From JAOPZW01 sp963851295 (GTDB lineage: Bacteria; Actinomycetota; Thermoleophilia; Solirubrobacterales; Solirubrobacteraceae), in assembly GCA_963851295.1 (NCBI GenBank), contig CAWKOS010000008.1, forward strand, positions 124,001 to 188,000: DNA of 64,000 bases, read 5' to 3'. Shown one piece after another: positions 26,102-34,812 of the stretch. The notes under the pieces were generated by a model. The model ran no database searches, was not told where the DNA came from, and saw only the letters and a list, made by a program, of their open reading frames with translations. A program made the position numbers and the translations under genes. How positions within the stretch are numbered: position 1 is the stretch's first letter; every line of letters begins with the position of its first letter.

Positions 26102-26447
26102 CCGTCATCACCAAGCCCCAGGCGCGGCTCAAGCGCCGCCACCGCGTCCGCGCGAAGGTCGTCGGCACCGCCGAGCGCCCGCGCATCTCGGTGTTCCGCT
26201 CCAACCGCGGCATCCACGCCCAGCTCGTCGACGACGTCGCCGGCCGCACGGTCGCGGCGGTGTCGTGGACCGAGACCGATCTGCGCGGCCTCAAGCCGAT
26301 GGAGCAGGCGGGCAAGGCCGGCGAGCGGCTGGCCGAGCGCGCGAAGGAGGCCGGCGTCGAGGCGGCCGTGTTCGACCGCGGCGGCTACCAGTACCACGGG
26401 AAGGTGAAGGCGTTCGCCGACGGCGTGCGCGAAGGAGGCTTGAAGGT

Positions 26448-26451
<4 letters not shown>
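26098..26451 (+). CDS. rplR: 50S ribosomal protein L18
   Basis: 117 residues, 5S rRNA-binding. 'RLKRRHRVRAKVVGTAERPR', 'FRSNRGIHAQLVDD' and the C-terminal 'FDRGGYQYHGKVKAFADGVR' are diagnostic. Overlaps rplF and rpsE by four bases each. Confidence 0.98.
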
Positions 26452-27100
<649 letters not shown>

Positions 27101-27104
<4 letters not shown>

Positions 27105-27268
27105 AGGTGACGCAGGTCAAGAGCCGCAACGGCGCCAACCGCCAGCAGGCCGACACGCTGCGCTCGCTCGGCCTGCGCAAGATCGGCCAGACGGTCGAGG
27201 TCAAGGACACCCCGCAGGCACGCGGCATGGTGCATCGCGTGCGACACCTGGTGAAGATCGATGAGTGA
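27101..27268 (+). CDS. rpmD: 50S ribosomal protein L30
   Basis: 55 residues read from GTG 27101: 'VKVTQVKSRNGANRQQADTL', 'RSLGLRKIGQTVEVKDTPQA', ending 'HLVKIDE'. It is the usual gene between rpsE and rplO and has the right length. The start overlaps the rpsE stop (GTGA) and the end overlaps rplO by eight bases. Confidence 0.96.
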
Positions 27269-27740
27269 TTTCGGACTGCATACGCTGAAGCCGGCCCCCG
27301 GCAGCCGCAAGGCGCGCAAGCGCGTCGGGCGCGGCGAGGGCTCGGGCACGGGCAAGACCGCGGGACGCGGCGAGAAGGGCTACGGCGCGCGTTCGGGCGC
27401 CAAGGACCGCGCGCGCTTCGAGGGCGGGCAGATGCCCATCCACATGCGCATGCGCAAGCTGCGCGGCCCGAACAAGAAGATGTCGATGCCGTTCGAGCCC
27501 TTCCGCACGCACACGCAGGCGGTCAACCTCAAGGACCTCGAGTCGCGCTTCGACAGCGGCGCCGAGGTGACCCTCGAGGCCCTGCGGGAGAAGGGGCTGG
27601 GCACGCGCAAGGGCATCCCGGTGAAGATCCTCGCCAAGGGCGAGGTCTCCAAGCCGCTGACCGTCCACGCGCACAAGTTCAGCGCCGCCGCCCGCTCGGC
27701 CATCGAGGCTGCCGGCGGCACCTGCACCGTCGTCGAGTAA
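27261..27740 (+). CDS. rplO: 50S ribosomal protein L15
   Basis: 159 residues. 'LHTLKPAPGSRKARKRVGRG' and 'GSGTGKTAGRGEKGYGARSG' form the long basic N-terminal arm, followed by 'FEGGQMPIHMRMRKL' and the C-terminal 'VHAHKFSAAARSAIEAAGG'. Standard length and position before secY. Confidence 0.98.
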   Translation: MSDFGLHTLKPAPGSRKARKRVGRGEGSGTGKTAGRGEKGYGARSGAKDRARFEGGQMPIHMRMRKLRGPNKKMSMPFEPFRTHTQAVNLKDLESRFDSGAEVTLEALREKGLGTRKGIPVKILAKGEVSKPLTVHAHKFSAAARSAIEAAGGTCTVVE

Positions 27741-27753
27741 CCTCAGTCGGCCG

Positions 27754-29025
27754 ATGCTGTCGACGATCCTCAGCGCCTTCACGGTCGCCGATATCCGCAA
27801 GAAGCTGGCCTTCACGGCCCTGCTCCTGGCGCTTTATCGGCTCGGCTCGCACATCCCGGTGCCGGGGATCGACACGCAGGCCGTCAACAACGTCCAGAAG
27901 AACTTCGGCGGCGGCGGGATCCTCAATCTGCTGAACACCTTCAGCGGCGGCGGGCTCTCGCGGATCGCGATCTTCGCGCTCGGGATCATGCCCTACATCA
28001 CGGCGTCGATCATCCTGCAGCTGCTGACGGTCGTCGTGCCGTCGCTGGAGAAGCTGCAGAAGGAGGGCGAGGTTGGCCAGGCGCGCATCACGCAGTACAC
28101 GCGCTACCTCACCGTCGGCCTGGCCTTCGCCCAGTCGATCGGCTACGTCTTCCTCTTCAAGAACTTCTCGGCCGGCGCGGGCACCCAGGTGATCCCGAAC
28201 TTCGACGCGCCGCACGTCTTCCTGATCGTCGTCTCGCTCACCGCGGGCACCGTGCTGCTCATGTGGATGGGCGAGCTCATCACCCAGCGCGGCATCGGCA
28301 ACGGCATCTCGCTGATGATCTTCGCCTCGATCGTCTCGCGCTTCCCCCAGGGCATCCACGCCTGGTGGACGAACTCCGATCAGGTCTTCAAGGTGATGAT
28401 GCCGTTCCTGGCCCTTGGCGTCGTGGCCGCGGTCGTCTTCATCCAGGAGGGCCAGCGGCGGATCCCGATCCAGTACGCCAAGCGCGTCATCGGGCGGCGC
28501 ATGAGCGGCGGCGGCCAGACCTACCTGCCGCTGCGCGTGAACATGGCCGGCGTCATCCCGGTCATCTTCGCCGCCTCGATCATGGCCTTCCCGCCCACGG
28601 TCGGCCAGCTCATCCAGCAGCCCTGGGCGACGGACGTCTCGAACTTCTTCGCGCCGAACAAGTGGCCCTACCTCGTGGGCGAGACGCTGTTCATCATCCT
28701 GTTCACGTACTTCTACACGGCGGTCACCTTCAACCCAGTCGACCAGGCCGACAACCTCAAGAAGTACGGCGGCTTCATCCCCGGGGTGAGGCCTGGCAGG
28801 CCCACCGCCGAGTTCCTGGACCGGATCCTGGCCCGCCTGACCTTCCCCGGCGCGCTGTACCTGGCGGCGGTCGCGGCCCTGCCGACGATCCTTATCAATC
28901 AGACGAGCGCGAACTTCTTCTTCGGCGGGACCTCGCTGCTCATCGTCGTGGGTGTCGCCCTCGACACCATGAAACAGCTCGAAGCCCAGTTGATGATGCG
29001 CAACTACGAGGGCTTCTTGAAGTAG
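27754..29025 (+). CDS. secY: preprotein translocase subunit SecY
   Basis: 423 residues with ten membrane spans. The plug/TM2 region 'FSGGGLSRIAIFALGIMPYI' and cytoplasmic loops 'GEVGQARITQYTRYLT', 'ITQRGIGNGISLMIF', 'PGVRPGRPTAEFLD' are SecY hallmarks. It forms the channel of the general secretion pathway. It follows rplO by 13 bases. Confidence 0.98.
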   Translation: MLSTILSAFTVADIRKKLAFTALLLALYRLGSHIPVPGIDTQAVNNVQKNFGGGGILNLLNTFSGGGLSRIAIFALGIMPYITASIILQLLTVVVPSLEKLQKEGEVGQARITQYTRYLTVGLAFAQSIGYVFLFKNFSAGAGTQVIPNFDAPHVFLIVVSLTAGTVLLMWMGELITQRGIGNGISLMIFASIVSRFPQGIHAWWTNSDQVFKVMMPFLALGVVAAVVFIQEGQRRIPIQYAKRVIGRRMSGGGQTYLPLRVNMAGVIPVIFAASIMAFPPTVGQLIQQPWATDVSNFFAPNKWPYLVGETLFIILFTYFYTAVTFNPVDQADNLKKYGGFIPGVRPGRPTAEFLDRILARLTFPGALYLAAVAALPTILINQTSANFFFGGTSLLIVVGVALDTMKQLEAQLMMRNYEGFLK

Positions 29026-29100
29026 GGTTCCCGACTTCCGATGCCCGGCTCACGCTTCCTGCGCCGTTCGGAAGTCCACGAGAACGTCTCCGTCTCGACT

Positions 29101-29775
29101 GTGTCCGAGCTCAATCTCATCCTTCTCGGCCCGCCCGGTGCGGGCAAGGGCACGCAGGCCGAGCGCCTGCGTGAGGACTTCGACCTGGCCTACATCGCCA
29201 CGGGCGACATCCTGCGCAAGGCCGTCTCCGAGGGCACCGAGCTCGGCCGCAAGGCCAAGGAGTACATGGACAACGGCGACCTCGTCCCCGACGAGGTGAT
29301 CATCGGCGTCATCCTCGAGTGCGTGGAGAGCGAGGCCGCCCGGGACGGCTTCCTGCTCGACGGCTTCCCGCGCAACCCCGGGCAGGCCGAGGCGCTGGAG
29401 CAGGCCATCGGCCGCCTGGACCGCCGCCTGACCGCCGTGCTCTACATCCAGGCCCCCGACGAGGAGATCATCCGCCGCCTCTCGGGCCGGCGCATGTGCG
29501 TCAAGAGCGGCCACGTCTACAACGTCCACACCGACCCGCCGAAGCACGACGAGGTCTGCGACCAGGACGGCTCGCGCCTGATCCAGCGCGACGACGATCG
29601 CGAGGCCACCGTCCGCAAGCGCCTCGGGGTCTACCACAAGCAGACCGAGCCGCTCGCCGAGTACTACGAGGAGCGTGGCCTGCTGCGCCGCTTCGACGGC
29701 ACCCGCAGCCCGACCGAGGTCCACGACCACATCCGTGCCTCGATCGCGACGCTGCGCCTGGAGGACGAGCTGTGA
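29101..29775 (+). CDS. adk: adenylate kinase
   Basis: 224 residues from GTG 29101 ('VSELNLILLGPPGAGKGTQA'), the start that fits the family; an ATG at 29041 would add 20 unconserved residues. P-loop 'GPPGAGKGT', NMP-binding 'IATGDILRKAVSEGTELG', and 'DGFLLDGFPRNPGQAEAL' are intact. It has the long LID, but of the four zinc ligands only two Cys remain ('RRMCVKSGHVYN', 'EVCDQDGSRLIQRDDD'); the second is replaced by Ser and the fourth by Asp. Interconverts ATP, ADP and AMP. Conventional neighbour of secY. Confidence 0.96.
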   Translation: MSELNLILLGPPGAGKGTQAERLREDFDLAYIATGDILRKAVSEGTELGRKAKEYMDNGDLVPDEVIIGVILECVESEAARDGFLLDGFPRNPGQAEALEQAIGRLDRRLTAVLYIQAPDEEIIRRLSGRRMCVKSGHVYNVHTDPPKHDEVCDQDGSRLIQRDDDREATVRKRLGVYHKQTEPLAEYYEERGLLRRFDGTRSPTEVHDHIRASIATLRLEDEL

Positions 29776-29797
29776 CGCTCGCCCTCGCCGCACCCTC

Positions 29798-30562
29798 GTG
29801 ATCATCAAGAAGTCACCCGACGAGATCGAGCGCATGGCGGCGGCGGGCGCGATCCTCGTGCGGACGCTGCGCCTGCTCGAGGGCAAGGTGCGCGAGGGCA
29901 CCACCACGGCCGACCTCGACGAGGCGGCCGAGCGCTTCATCCGCTCGCAGGGCGCCGAGCCGGCCTTCAAGGGCTATCGCGGCTTCCCGGGCTCGATCTG
30001 CGCCTCGCCGAACTCGATGGTCGTCCACGGCATCCCGGGGCCCTACAAGCTCGAGCGCGGCGACATCATCTCGATCGACGTCGGCGTCATCCTCGACGGC
30101 TGGGTGGCCGACGCGGCCCGGACCTTCGCGGTCGGGCCGGTGACCCCGGTCGCGACCAAGCTGCTGGACACCACCAAGGCCTCGCTCTTCGACGCCGTCG
30201 AGCAGTGCCGCCCGGGCAACCGCCTCGGCGACGTCTCGCACGCCGTCCAGGCCCGCGTCGAGGGCGACGGCCTGAGCGTCGTGCGCTCGCTCGTGGGCCA
30301 CGGCATCGGGCGCGCGATGCACGAGGACCCGCAGATCCCCAACTACGGCGATCCCGGCCGCGGCCCGCTCCTCGAGGAGGGCATGGTCCTCGCCGTCGAG
30401 CCGATGGTCAACGCGGGGCGCCACGCCGTCCGTATGGGCGACGACGGCTGGGCCATCTACTCCCAGGACGGCTCGCTGGCCGCCCACTTCGAGTTCACGA
30501 TCGCCATCACCGCCGACGGGCCGCGGATCCTCACGCCCTGGCACGTCGACAACGGGTCCTGA
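29798..30562 (+). CDS. map: methionine aminopeptidase type I
   Basis: 254 residues from GTG 29798 ('VIIKKSPDEIERMAAAGAIL'). Metal ligands are visible: Asp in 'IISIDVGVILDGWVADAART' (both Asp), His in 'VGHGIGRAMHEDPQIPNYG', Glu in 'VEPMVNAG' and the last Glu in 'AHFEFTIAIT'. Removes the initiator Met from nascent proteins. In most actinobacteria infA follows; here an unrelated island follows. Confidence 0.97.
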   Translation: MIIKKSPDEIERMAAAGAILVRTLRLLEGKVREGTTTADLDEAAERFIRSQGAEPAFKGYRGFPGSICASPNSMVVHGIPGPYKLERGDIISIDVGVILDGWVADAARTFAVGPVTPVATKLLDTTKASLFDAVEQCRPGNRLGDVSHAVQARVEGDGLSVVRSLVGHGIGRAMHEDPQIPNYGDPGRGPLLEEGMVLAVEPMVNAGRHAVRMGDDGWAIYSQDGSLAAHFEFTIAITADGPRILTPWHVDNGS

Positions 30563-30616
30563 CCCCAGGCGTTCGGGTACGTTCAACGCGGGGCCCCGGC
30601 GCCCCGTCGAGGAACG

Positions 30617-31168
30617 ATGATCGCCGTCACCACAGTCGCCAAGGCAAGCGTCGTGCTCGGAGCGCTGGCGCTGGCCGTGGGGGTCGCGCCCCACGACGGC
30701 GCGCCGCCCCGGCCGGCGCCGGCGAAGGCCGCCCCGGCGCCCGCCGCGCCGCGGCTCGACGCCGCGTCCGACGCGCAGGCGCGGCGGACGCGCGACGTGA
30801 CGCGGGCGCTGGGGGCGGAGCTCAGCGCCGCCGCGCGCTGCCGCGGGGCCCGCTTCGCCGCGTGCGCCACGCCCGCGCTGCGCCACGCGACGGTCGGCGG
30901 CCGCTCGGCGGCCATGCTCGTCGGCGTCGTGCTCGCGGCCGTGCCGTCGGGCCGCTGCGCCGAGTACCTGCTGCGCCTGCAGGCGGCCAACGTCGCGGCC
31001 GGCGACAACGCCCGCTGGCAGCTGCCGCGGCTCTACGGCCCCGGCGCCCGCGGCCGCCACCGCGAGATCGCCCACCAGCTCGCCTTGATCGGGCGCATGC
31101 TGCTCGACGCGGCGCGCGCGGCGCCGGTGGGCGTGTGCTCGGCGGCGGCGGAGGGGCCGTCGATCTGA
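30617..31168 (+). CDS. small secreted protein of unknown function
   Basis: 183 residues with a signal peptide ('AKASVVLGALALAVGVAPH') and a Pro/Ala-rich linker, then a helical-looking domain with four cysteines ('ARCRGARFAACATPA', 'SGRCAEYLLRLQAANVAAG', 'PVGVCSAAAEG') that could form two disulfides. A good GAGGA precedes the ATG. No family recognised. It is the first gene of the island between map and rpmJ; a 6-bp hairpin (30589-30606) in front may mark the end of the spc transcript. Confidence 0.65.
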   Translation: MIAVTTVAKASVVLGALALAVGVAPHDGAPPRPAPAKAAPAPAAPRLDAASDAQARRTRDVTRALGAELSAAARCRGARFAACATPALRHATVGGRSAAMLVGVVLAAVPSGRCAEYLLRLQAANVAAGDNARWQLPRLYGPGARGRHREIAHQLALIGRMLLDAARAAPVGVCSAAAEGPSI

Positions 31169-31308
31169 GGGCCGGGTCCGCGCCGCCGGGCGTGCGTTCT
31201 CCGCTTCGCGCGAGCGGTCGCGAACGGCTCACCGAGGGAGAGAGGAGCCTGCGGTGGCCGGTGCGCTTGCGCGTGTTTGGTCACACCTTGGGCGCCCGCG
31301 TGTAACGC

Positions 31309-31347
31309 GTGCGGTCTAACTCCCGCTATGCGGGAGAAAGACCGCAC
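31309..31347. repeat. 39-bp compound palindrome (copy B)
   Basis: Outer 9-bp arms GTGCGGTCT / AGACCGCAC, 2x2 bulge AA/AA, inner 7-bp arms CTCCCGC / GCGGGAG and a TAT loop: a near-perfect hairpin. The architecture, arm sequence GTGCGG...CCGCAC and central TAT match copy A at 10781-10819, but the inner arm differs on both sides so that pairing is kept. Confidence 0.7.
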
Positions 31348-31365
31348 ACGCGAGCAGAGGCGTCC

Positions 31366-31419
31366 GGGCGCGCCGGGGCGGGCGGGCGCGCCGGGGCGGG
31401 CGGGCGCGCCGGGGCGAGC
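31366..31419. repeat. 18-bp direct tandem repeat, three units
   Basis: Three head-to-tail copies of an 18-mer beginning GGGCGCGCCGGGGC, the third with one change. In one plus-strand frame it reads as Ala-Gly-Ala-Pro-Gly-Arg repeats, but that frame overlaps the convergent gene and has no start signal, so I treat the repeat as non-coding. Confidence 0.8.
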
Positions 31420-31572
31420 GGTCGCGCCCGAGCAACCGCCGGCGCCGGGCGAAGCGCTCGCGCCGGCACCACCGCGAGCGCCGGTCACTCTCTCCCTCGG
31501 TGATGCTTTTCGCGACCACGCCCGCGAGGCGGAGAGAACAAGCCCCGCCGGCGCGGATCCAAGCGCCGGGCG

Positions 31573-32505
31573 TCAGCGGTGCTCCGCGAAGCGATCGGTC
31601 GCGCGGCGCAGCTCGCGCCTGAGAGCGGCCGGCGCCCCGTGCCCCGCGTCGTCGACGACCACGAGCTCCGCGCCCGGCCACGCGCGCGCCAGCTCCCACG
31701 CGTTGGCGAGCGGGGCCTGGAGGTCGAAGCGGCCGTGCACGAGCACAGCCGGCACCGCGGCCAGGCGCGCGGCGCCGCGCAGGAGCGCGCAGTCCTCCAG
31801 GAACAGGTCGTGGTGCATGTAGTGCACGACGATGCGCGCGAAGGCCAGCGCGTAGTCCGGGTCCTCGAAGCGCGCGGCCAGGCCGGGGCGCGGGGGCCAG
31901 TCCGGGGTCGCGGACTCCCATTCGCACCAGGCCCGCGCGGCGCGGCGGCGGACCTCGGGATCGGCGTCGTGCAGGAGCCGCCGGAAGCCCGCGACGACGT
32001 CGCCGTCGCGACGAGCGCCCCCCGGGAGGGCGGCGCACAGGCGGTCCCATTGCTTGGGGAAGAAGCGGGCCAGGCCGCCGCGGAAGGCCCACTCGACCTC
32101 GGCGTGGCGTCCGGTGGTGACGCCGAAGAGGACCATCTCGCTGACCCGTTCGACGTGCGCCTGCGCGTAGGCGAGCGCCAGGGTCGAGCCCCACGAGCCG
32201 CCGAGCACGAGCCAGCGCTCGATCCCGAGGTGCTCGCGCAGGGCCTCGAGGTCGGCGACGAGATGGGCGGTGGTGTTCGCGGAGAGGTCGACCTGCGGCG
32301 CGCTCGCGTGGGGCTCCGAGCGCCCGCAGTTGCGCTGGTCGGGGAGCACGACGCGGTACGCGGACGCATCGAAGACGTCGCGCATCCAGGGCGAGCAGCC
32401 CGAGCCCGGGCCGCCGTGCAGCACGACCGCGGGCCTGCCCGCCGGGTCGCCGGCGGTCTCCCAGAAGATGCGCTGCCCGTCGCCGACGTCCAGCAGGCCG
32501 CTCAT
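31573..32505 (-). CDS. pip: proline iminopeptidase-type alpha/beta hydrolase
   Basis: 310 residues, serine peptidase family S33. 'VVLHGGPGSGCSPWMRDVFD' is the HGGPG oxyanion motif, 'DQRNCGRSEPHAS' the DQRGxGxS motif, and 'LVLGGSWGSTLALAYAQ' the nucleophile elbow with the GGSWGS signature of prolyl iminopeptidases. Asp in 'VHGRFDLQAP' and His in 'VDDAGHGA' complete the triad. Releases N-terminal proline from peptides. It directly abuts the upstream Vps62-like gene on the same strand. Confidence 0.92.
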   Translation of the reverse strand: MSGLLDVGDGQRIFWETAGDPAGRPAVVLHGGPGSGCSPWMRDVFDASAYRVVLPDQRNCGRSEPHASAPQVDLSANTTAHLVADLEALREHLGIERWLVLGGSWGSTLALAYAQAHVERVSEMVLFGVTTGRHAEVEWAFRGGLARFFPKQWDRLCAALPGGARRDGDVVAGFRRLLHDADPEVRRRAARAWCEWESATPDWPPRPGLAARFEDPDYALAFARIVVHYMHHDLFLEDCALLRGAARLAAVPAVLVHGRFDLQAPLANAWELARAWPGAELVVVDDAGHGAPAALRRELRRATDRFAEHR

Positions 32506-33738
32506 TCAGCGCCCGAGCTGGCCCCGGATGCGCGCCACCACGCGCCCGAAGGTCGTGAGCACGCGCTCAGCGAAGGGCACGCGGGCAACCACGCTCCCGA
32601 CCGGGTCGAGCTCGGTCAGGACGGACGCCGAGGGGATCGGCGGGTCGCCGGCGGTGGTGCTGGCGTAGACGTCGTAGTGCTTGGCGGGATCGAGCGGGAT
32701 CTCGGTGACGAGCGTGCCCTTGCGGGTCTGCGCCACGTGGAAGGTGTAGGCGCGCGGCGGGACGCCCGCCTCGTCGCGCGAGTTCACGGTGACCTGCAGG
32801 GCGGCGGCGGGCGGCCCCGACTGGCGCGAGAAGTCGAAGTCGACGCGCAGGTGCCCGGCGTCGCGGGTGACGATGGCCACCGGCGCCGAGACGGCGTCCT
32901 TGCGCATGGGCTCCCACGCGGTGGCGAGGATCGATCCGGGATCGCTCCACTGCGCGTGGGCCGAGGGCCCGCGAGGGCTGGGGGAGTCGATGGCGCCGAT
33001 GCGCGCCCGGGTGTCGCCCCAGACGCCCGGCCAGGCGATCCAGGCCGGGTCGTCGTCGGCGACGATCTCGAGCGTCGTGCGCGGCGAGTTGCGCTTGCCG
33101 TCGGCCAGGTCGTACCAGACCTCGGTCTCGTGGAAGCCGGGCTCGAAGTAGGAGGCGTGCGAGCCGCGCGCGACGTAGACCATCGGCCGGTTCGGGTCGC
33201 CCGGGACCTTGACCACGCGCTCCCACTCGCGCTTCTCGGCCTGGCGGTGCTGGGCGTAGACGGCGAGGTCCGGGCCCCCGTCGTGGATGCGCAGTTGGAC
33301 CATCTCCCAGTCGCCCTCGTGCAGGCCGATCCCGAGCGCGAGGTTGTAGTCGTTGTAGAAGTAGAAGAACCAGTACTGCAGCCACAGCACGCCGCCGGAC
33401 TCGACGGCGTGGCCGTACATGCGGTTGCGCAGGTCCGGGCGCCCGGCCCGCAGGGCGACGTACTGCTGGCGGTAGTCGCGGCCGGGATCGCCGATGCGGT
33501 CGGTGCCGAGTACCTCGCCCCCGCCCGCGTAGTGGCCCGCGCGCAGGGTCCCGAGCGAGAGGTCCCGGCCCTTGGCCAGCAGCTCTCCCAGGCCCTTGGC
33601 CGTATCGGCGCGCCGCAGCTCGTTGCCCGGATTGTCGGTCCATTCCGCGGCGCTGTCGCAGAAGTACTGCTCCATGGAGTCGTACTTCAGGCCCGGCTGG
33701 TGGCGTTGCAGGAGCTCGTCGTATTGGCCCATCGACAT
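32506..33738 (-). CDS. Vps62-like (DUF946-related) protein
   Basis: 410 residues without a signal peptide. The central part 'LQYWFFYFYNDYN', 'GLHEGDWEMVQLRI', 'YAQHRQAEKREW' and 'VYVARGSHASYFEPG' are the aromatic/HEGDWE/GSHASYF signatures of the Vps62 family (fungal vacuolar-sorting protein 62 and plant DUF946 proteins). Function in bacteria is not known to me; the conserved His, Glu and Asp suggest an enzyme or metal site. The C-terminal third looks like a beta-sandwich. Adjacent to pip with zero gap, so probably one operon, divergent from rpmJ. Confidence 0.75.
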   Translation of the reverse strand: MSMGQYDELLQRHQPGLKYDSMEQYFCDSAAEWTDNPGNELRRADTAKGLGELLAKGRDLSLGTLRAGHYAGGGEVLGTDRIGDPGRDYRQQYVALRAGRPDLRNRMYGHAVESGGVLWLQYWFFYFYNDYNLALGIGLHEGDWEMVQLRIHDGGPDLAVYAQHRQAEKREWERVVKVPGDPNRPMVYVARGSHASYFEPGFHETEVWYDLADGKRNSPRTTLEIVADDDPAWIAWPGVWGDTRARIGAIDSPSPRGPSAHAQWSDPGSILATAWEPMRKDAVSAPVAIVTRDAGHLRVDFDFSRQSGPPAAALQVTVNSRDEAGVPPRAYTFHVAQTRKGTLVTEIPLDPAKHYDVYASTTAGDPPIPSASVLTELDPVGSVVARVPFAERVLTTFGRVVARIRGQLGR

Positions 33739-33774
33739 ACCGTATGCACCGGCGCCGGGCGACCGCCAGCCCTT

Positions 33775-33783
33775 TGCTATCGT
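33775..33783 (+). promoter_or_regulatory. extended -10 promoter element for the rpmJ-rplQ operon
   Basis: TGC-TATCGT, the same extended -10 pattern seen before rpsL and fusA, about 110 bases upstream of rpmJ. It would give the alpha operon its own transcript, needed because the island with opposite-strand genes separates it from map. Confidence 0.4.
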
Positions 33784-33893
33784 TGATTGTCCGCGTTTTG
33801 CGCCTCGTCGGCGCGAGCGCGCGTCGGCGACCGGTAGCGGCGGCCTTCACGGCAGCCAGAGCCGGGTCGCTGGTCACCGAGCCGAAAGGGATC

Positions 33894-34007
33894 ATGAAGG
33901 TACGACCGTCGGTCAAGCCGATGTGCGAGAAGTGCAAGATCATCCGCCGACACGGCGCGGTCCTCGTGATCTGTCAAAACCCGCGGCACAAGCAGCGTCA
34001 GGGGTAG
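33894..34007 (+). CDS. rpmJ: 50S ribosomal protein L36
   Basis: 37 residues, the standard small L36: 'MKVRPSVKPMCEKCKIIRRH', then 'VICQNPRHKQRQG' with a CxxC...C...H zinc site (C+ form). GAAAGG lies upstream of the ATG. The open frame upstream to 33744 is unconserved and is not part of the gene. infA, which usually precedes it, is absent. Confidence 0.98.
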   Translation: MKVRPSVKPMCEKCKIIRRHGAVLVICQNPRHKQRQG

Positions 34008-34013
34008 TACGAG

Positions 34014-34397
34014 ATGGCACGTATCGCCGGGATCAACATCCCGCTCAACAAGCGCGTTGAGGTCGGCATGACCTACATCTACGGCATCGGCCGCTCGACC
34101 TCGAACAAGCTCCTGGCCGAGGCCGGCATCGATCCCGACACCTACGTGCGCGACCTTACCGACGACGAGGTCTCAAAGCTCCGTGACCTGATCGACCGCG
34201 ACATCACCGTCGAGGGCGACCTGCGCCGCGAGCGCTCGCAGAACGTCAAGCGCTTGATGGAAAACGGCTCCTACCGCGGTCTGCGCCATCGCCGCGGCCT
34301 GCCCGTCCGCGGGCAGAACACGAAGACCAACGCCCGTACGCGCAAGGGTCCCAAGCGCATGCAGGTCGCGGGCAAGAAGAAGGCCACGAAGAAGTAA
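34014..34397 (+). CDS. rpsM: 30S ribosomal protein S13
   Basis: 127 residues. 'ARIAGINIPLNKRVEVGMTY', 'IYGIGRSTSNKLLAEAGID' and the C-terminal 'RGLPVRGQNTKTNARTRKGP' are S13, whose tail contacts P-site tRNA. Six bases after rpmJ. Confidence 0.98.
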   Translation: MARIAGINIPLNKRVEVGMTYIYGIGRSTSNKLLAEAGIDPDTYVRDLTDDEVSKLRDLIDRDITVEGDLRRERSQNVKRLMENGSYRGLRHRRGLPVRGQNTKTNARTRKGPKRMQVAGKKKATKK

Positions 34398-34404
34398 GGA
34401 CTGA

Positions 34405-34800
34405 ATGCCCGCCCCGAAGCGCCCCCGCAGCGGCCGCCGCAAGCCGAAGAAGAACATCCCGATCGGCCAGGCCCACATCAAGACCAGTTTCAACAACACG
34501 ATCGTTTCCCTCACCGACCGCGAGGGCAACGTGATCGCGTGGGAGTCCGCCGGCGGCGCCGGCTTCAAGGGCTCGCGCAAGTCGACCCCCTTCGCGGCGC
34601 AGGTCACCGCCGACGCCGCTGCCCGCAAGGGCATCGAGCAGGGCCTGCAGAAGGTCGAGGTCTTCGTCAAGGGCCCGGGCTCGGGCCGCGAGACCGCCAT
34701 CCGCTCGCTGCAGGCCGCCGGCCTGGAGGTCACGGGCGTCAAGGACGTCACCCCGCAGGCCCACAACGGCTGCCGCCCCCGCAAGCGGCGCCGCGTCTGA
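34405..34800 (+). CDS. rpsK: 30S ribosomal protein S11
   Basis: 131 residues. 'QAHIKTSFNNTIVSLTDREG', 'GFKGSRKSTPFAAQVTADAA' and the C-terminal 'THNGCRP'-type end ('AHNGCRPRKRRRV') are typical. S11 binds the platform with S6/S18 near the mRNA exit. Confidence 0.98.
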   Translation: MPAPKRPRSGRRKPKKNIPIGQAHIKTSFNNTIVSLTDREGNVIAWESAGGAGFKGSRKSTPFAAQVTADAAARKGIEQGLQKVEVFVKGPGSGRETAIRSLQAAGLEVTGVKDVTPQAHNGCRPRKRRRV

Positions 34801-34812
34801 GGTAGAAGCACC

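Larger units (their letters stand above)
31174..31560. repeat. 387-bp element bounded by ~70-bp imperfect inverted repeats
   Basis: The left arm (31174-31244) and the reverse complement of the right arm (31488-31560) align at roughly four-fifths identity by eye, including a perfect 15-bp core CACCGAGGGAGAGAG (31230-31244) / CTCTCTCCCTCGGTG (31488-31502). Between the arms lie a compound palindrome and an 18-bp tandem repeat. No gene of its own is evident; the two flanking genes converge on it. It could be a small non-autonomous mobile element (MITE-like) or a giant bidirectional terminator. Target-site duplications were not found. This covers the only gap of over 300 bases without a called gene (31169-31572). 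Confidence 0.6.

Noticed and set aside
30589..30606. CGGGGC/GCCCCG hairpin as strong terminator after map
   Set aside because: Only six base pairs and no T-run, so not listed as a feature; may still mark a weak transcript end.
31366..31419. Possible CRISPR array
   Set aside because: Units are directly adjacent without spacers and number only three; no cas genes in the window.
31277..31822. Collagen-like (Ala-Pro-Gly-Arg repeat) plus-strand frame
   Set aside because: Overlaps the 3' part of proline iminopeptidase, has no ribosome binding site and owes its pattern to the 18-bp tandem repeat.
33744..33893. N-terminal extension of L36 or a cryptic infA
   Set aside because: The translation is basic and unconserved and shows none of the IF-1 OB-fold motifs; L36 starts cleanly at 33894.
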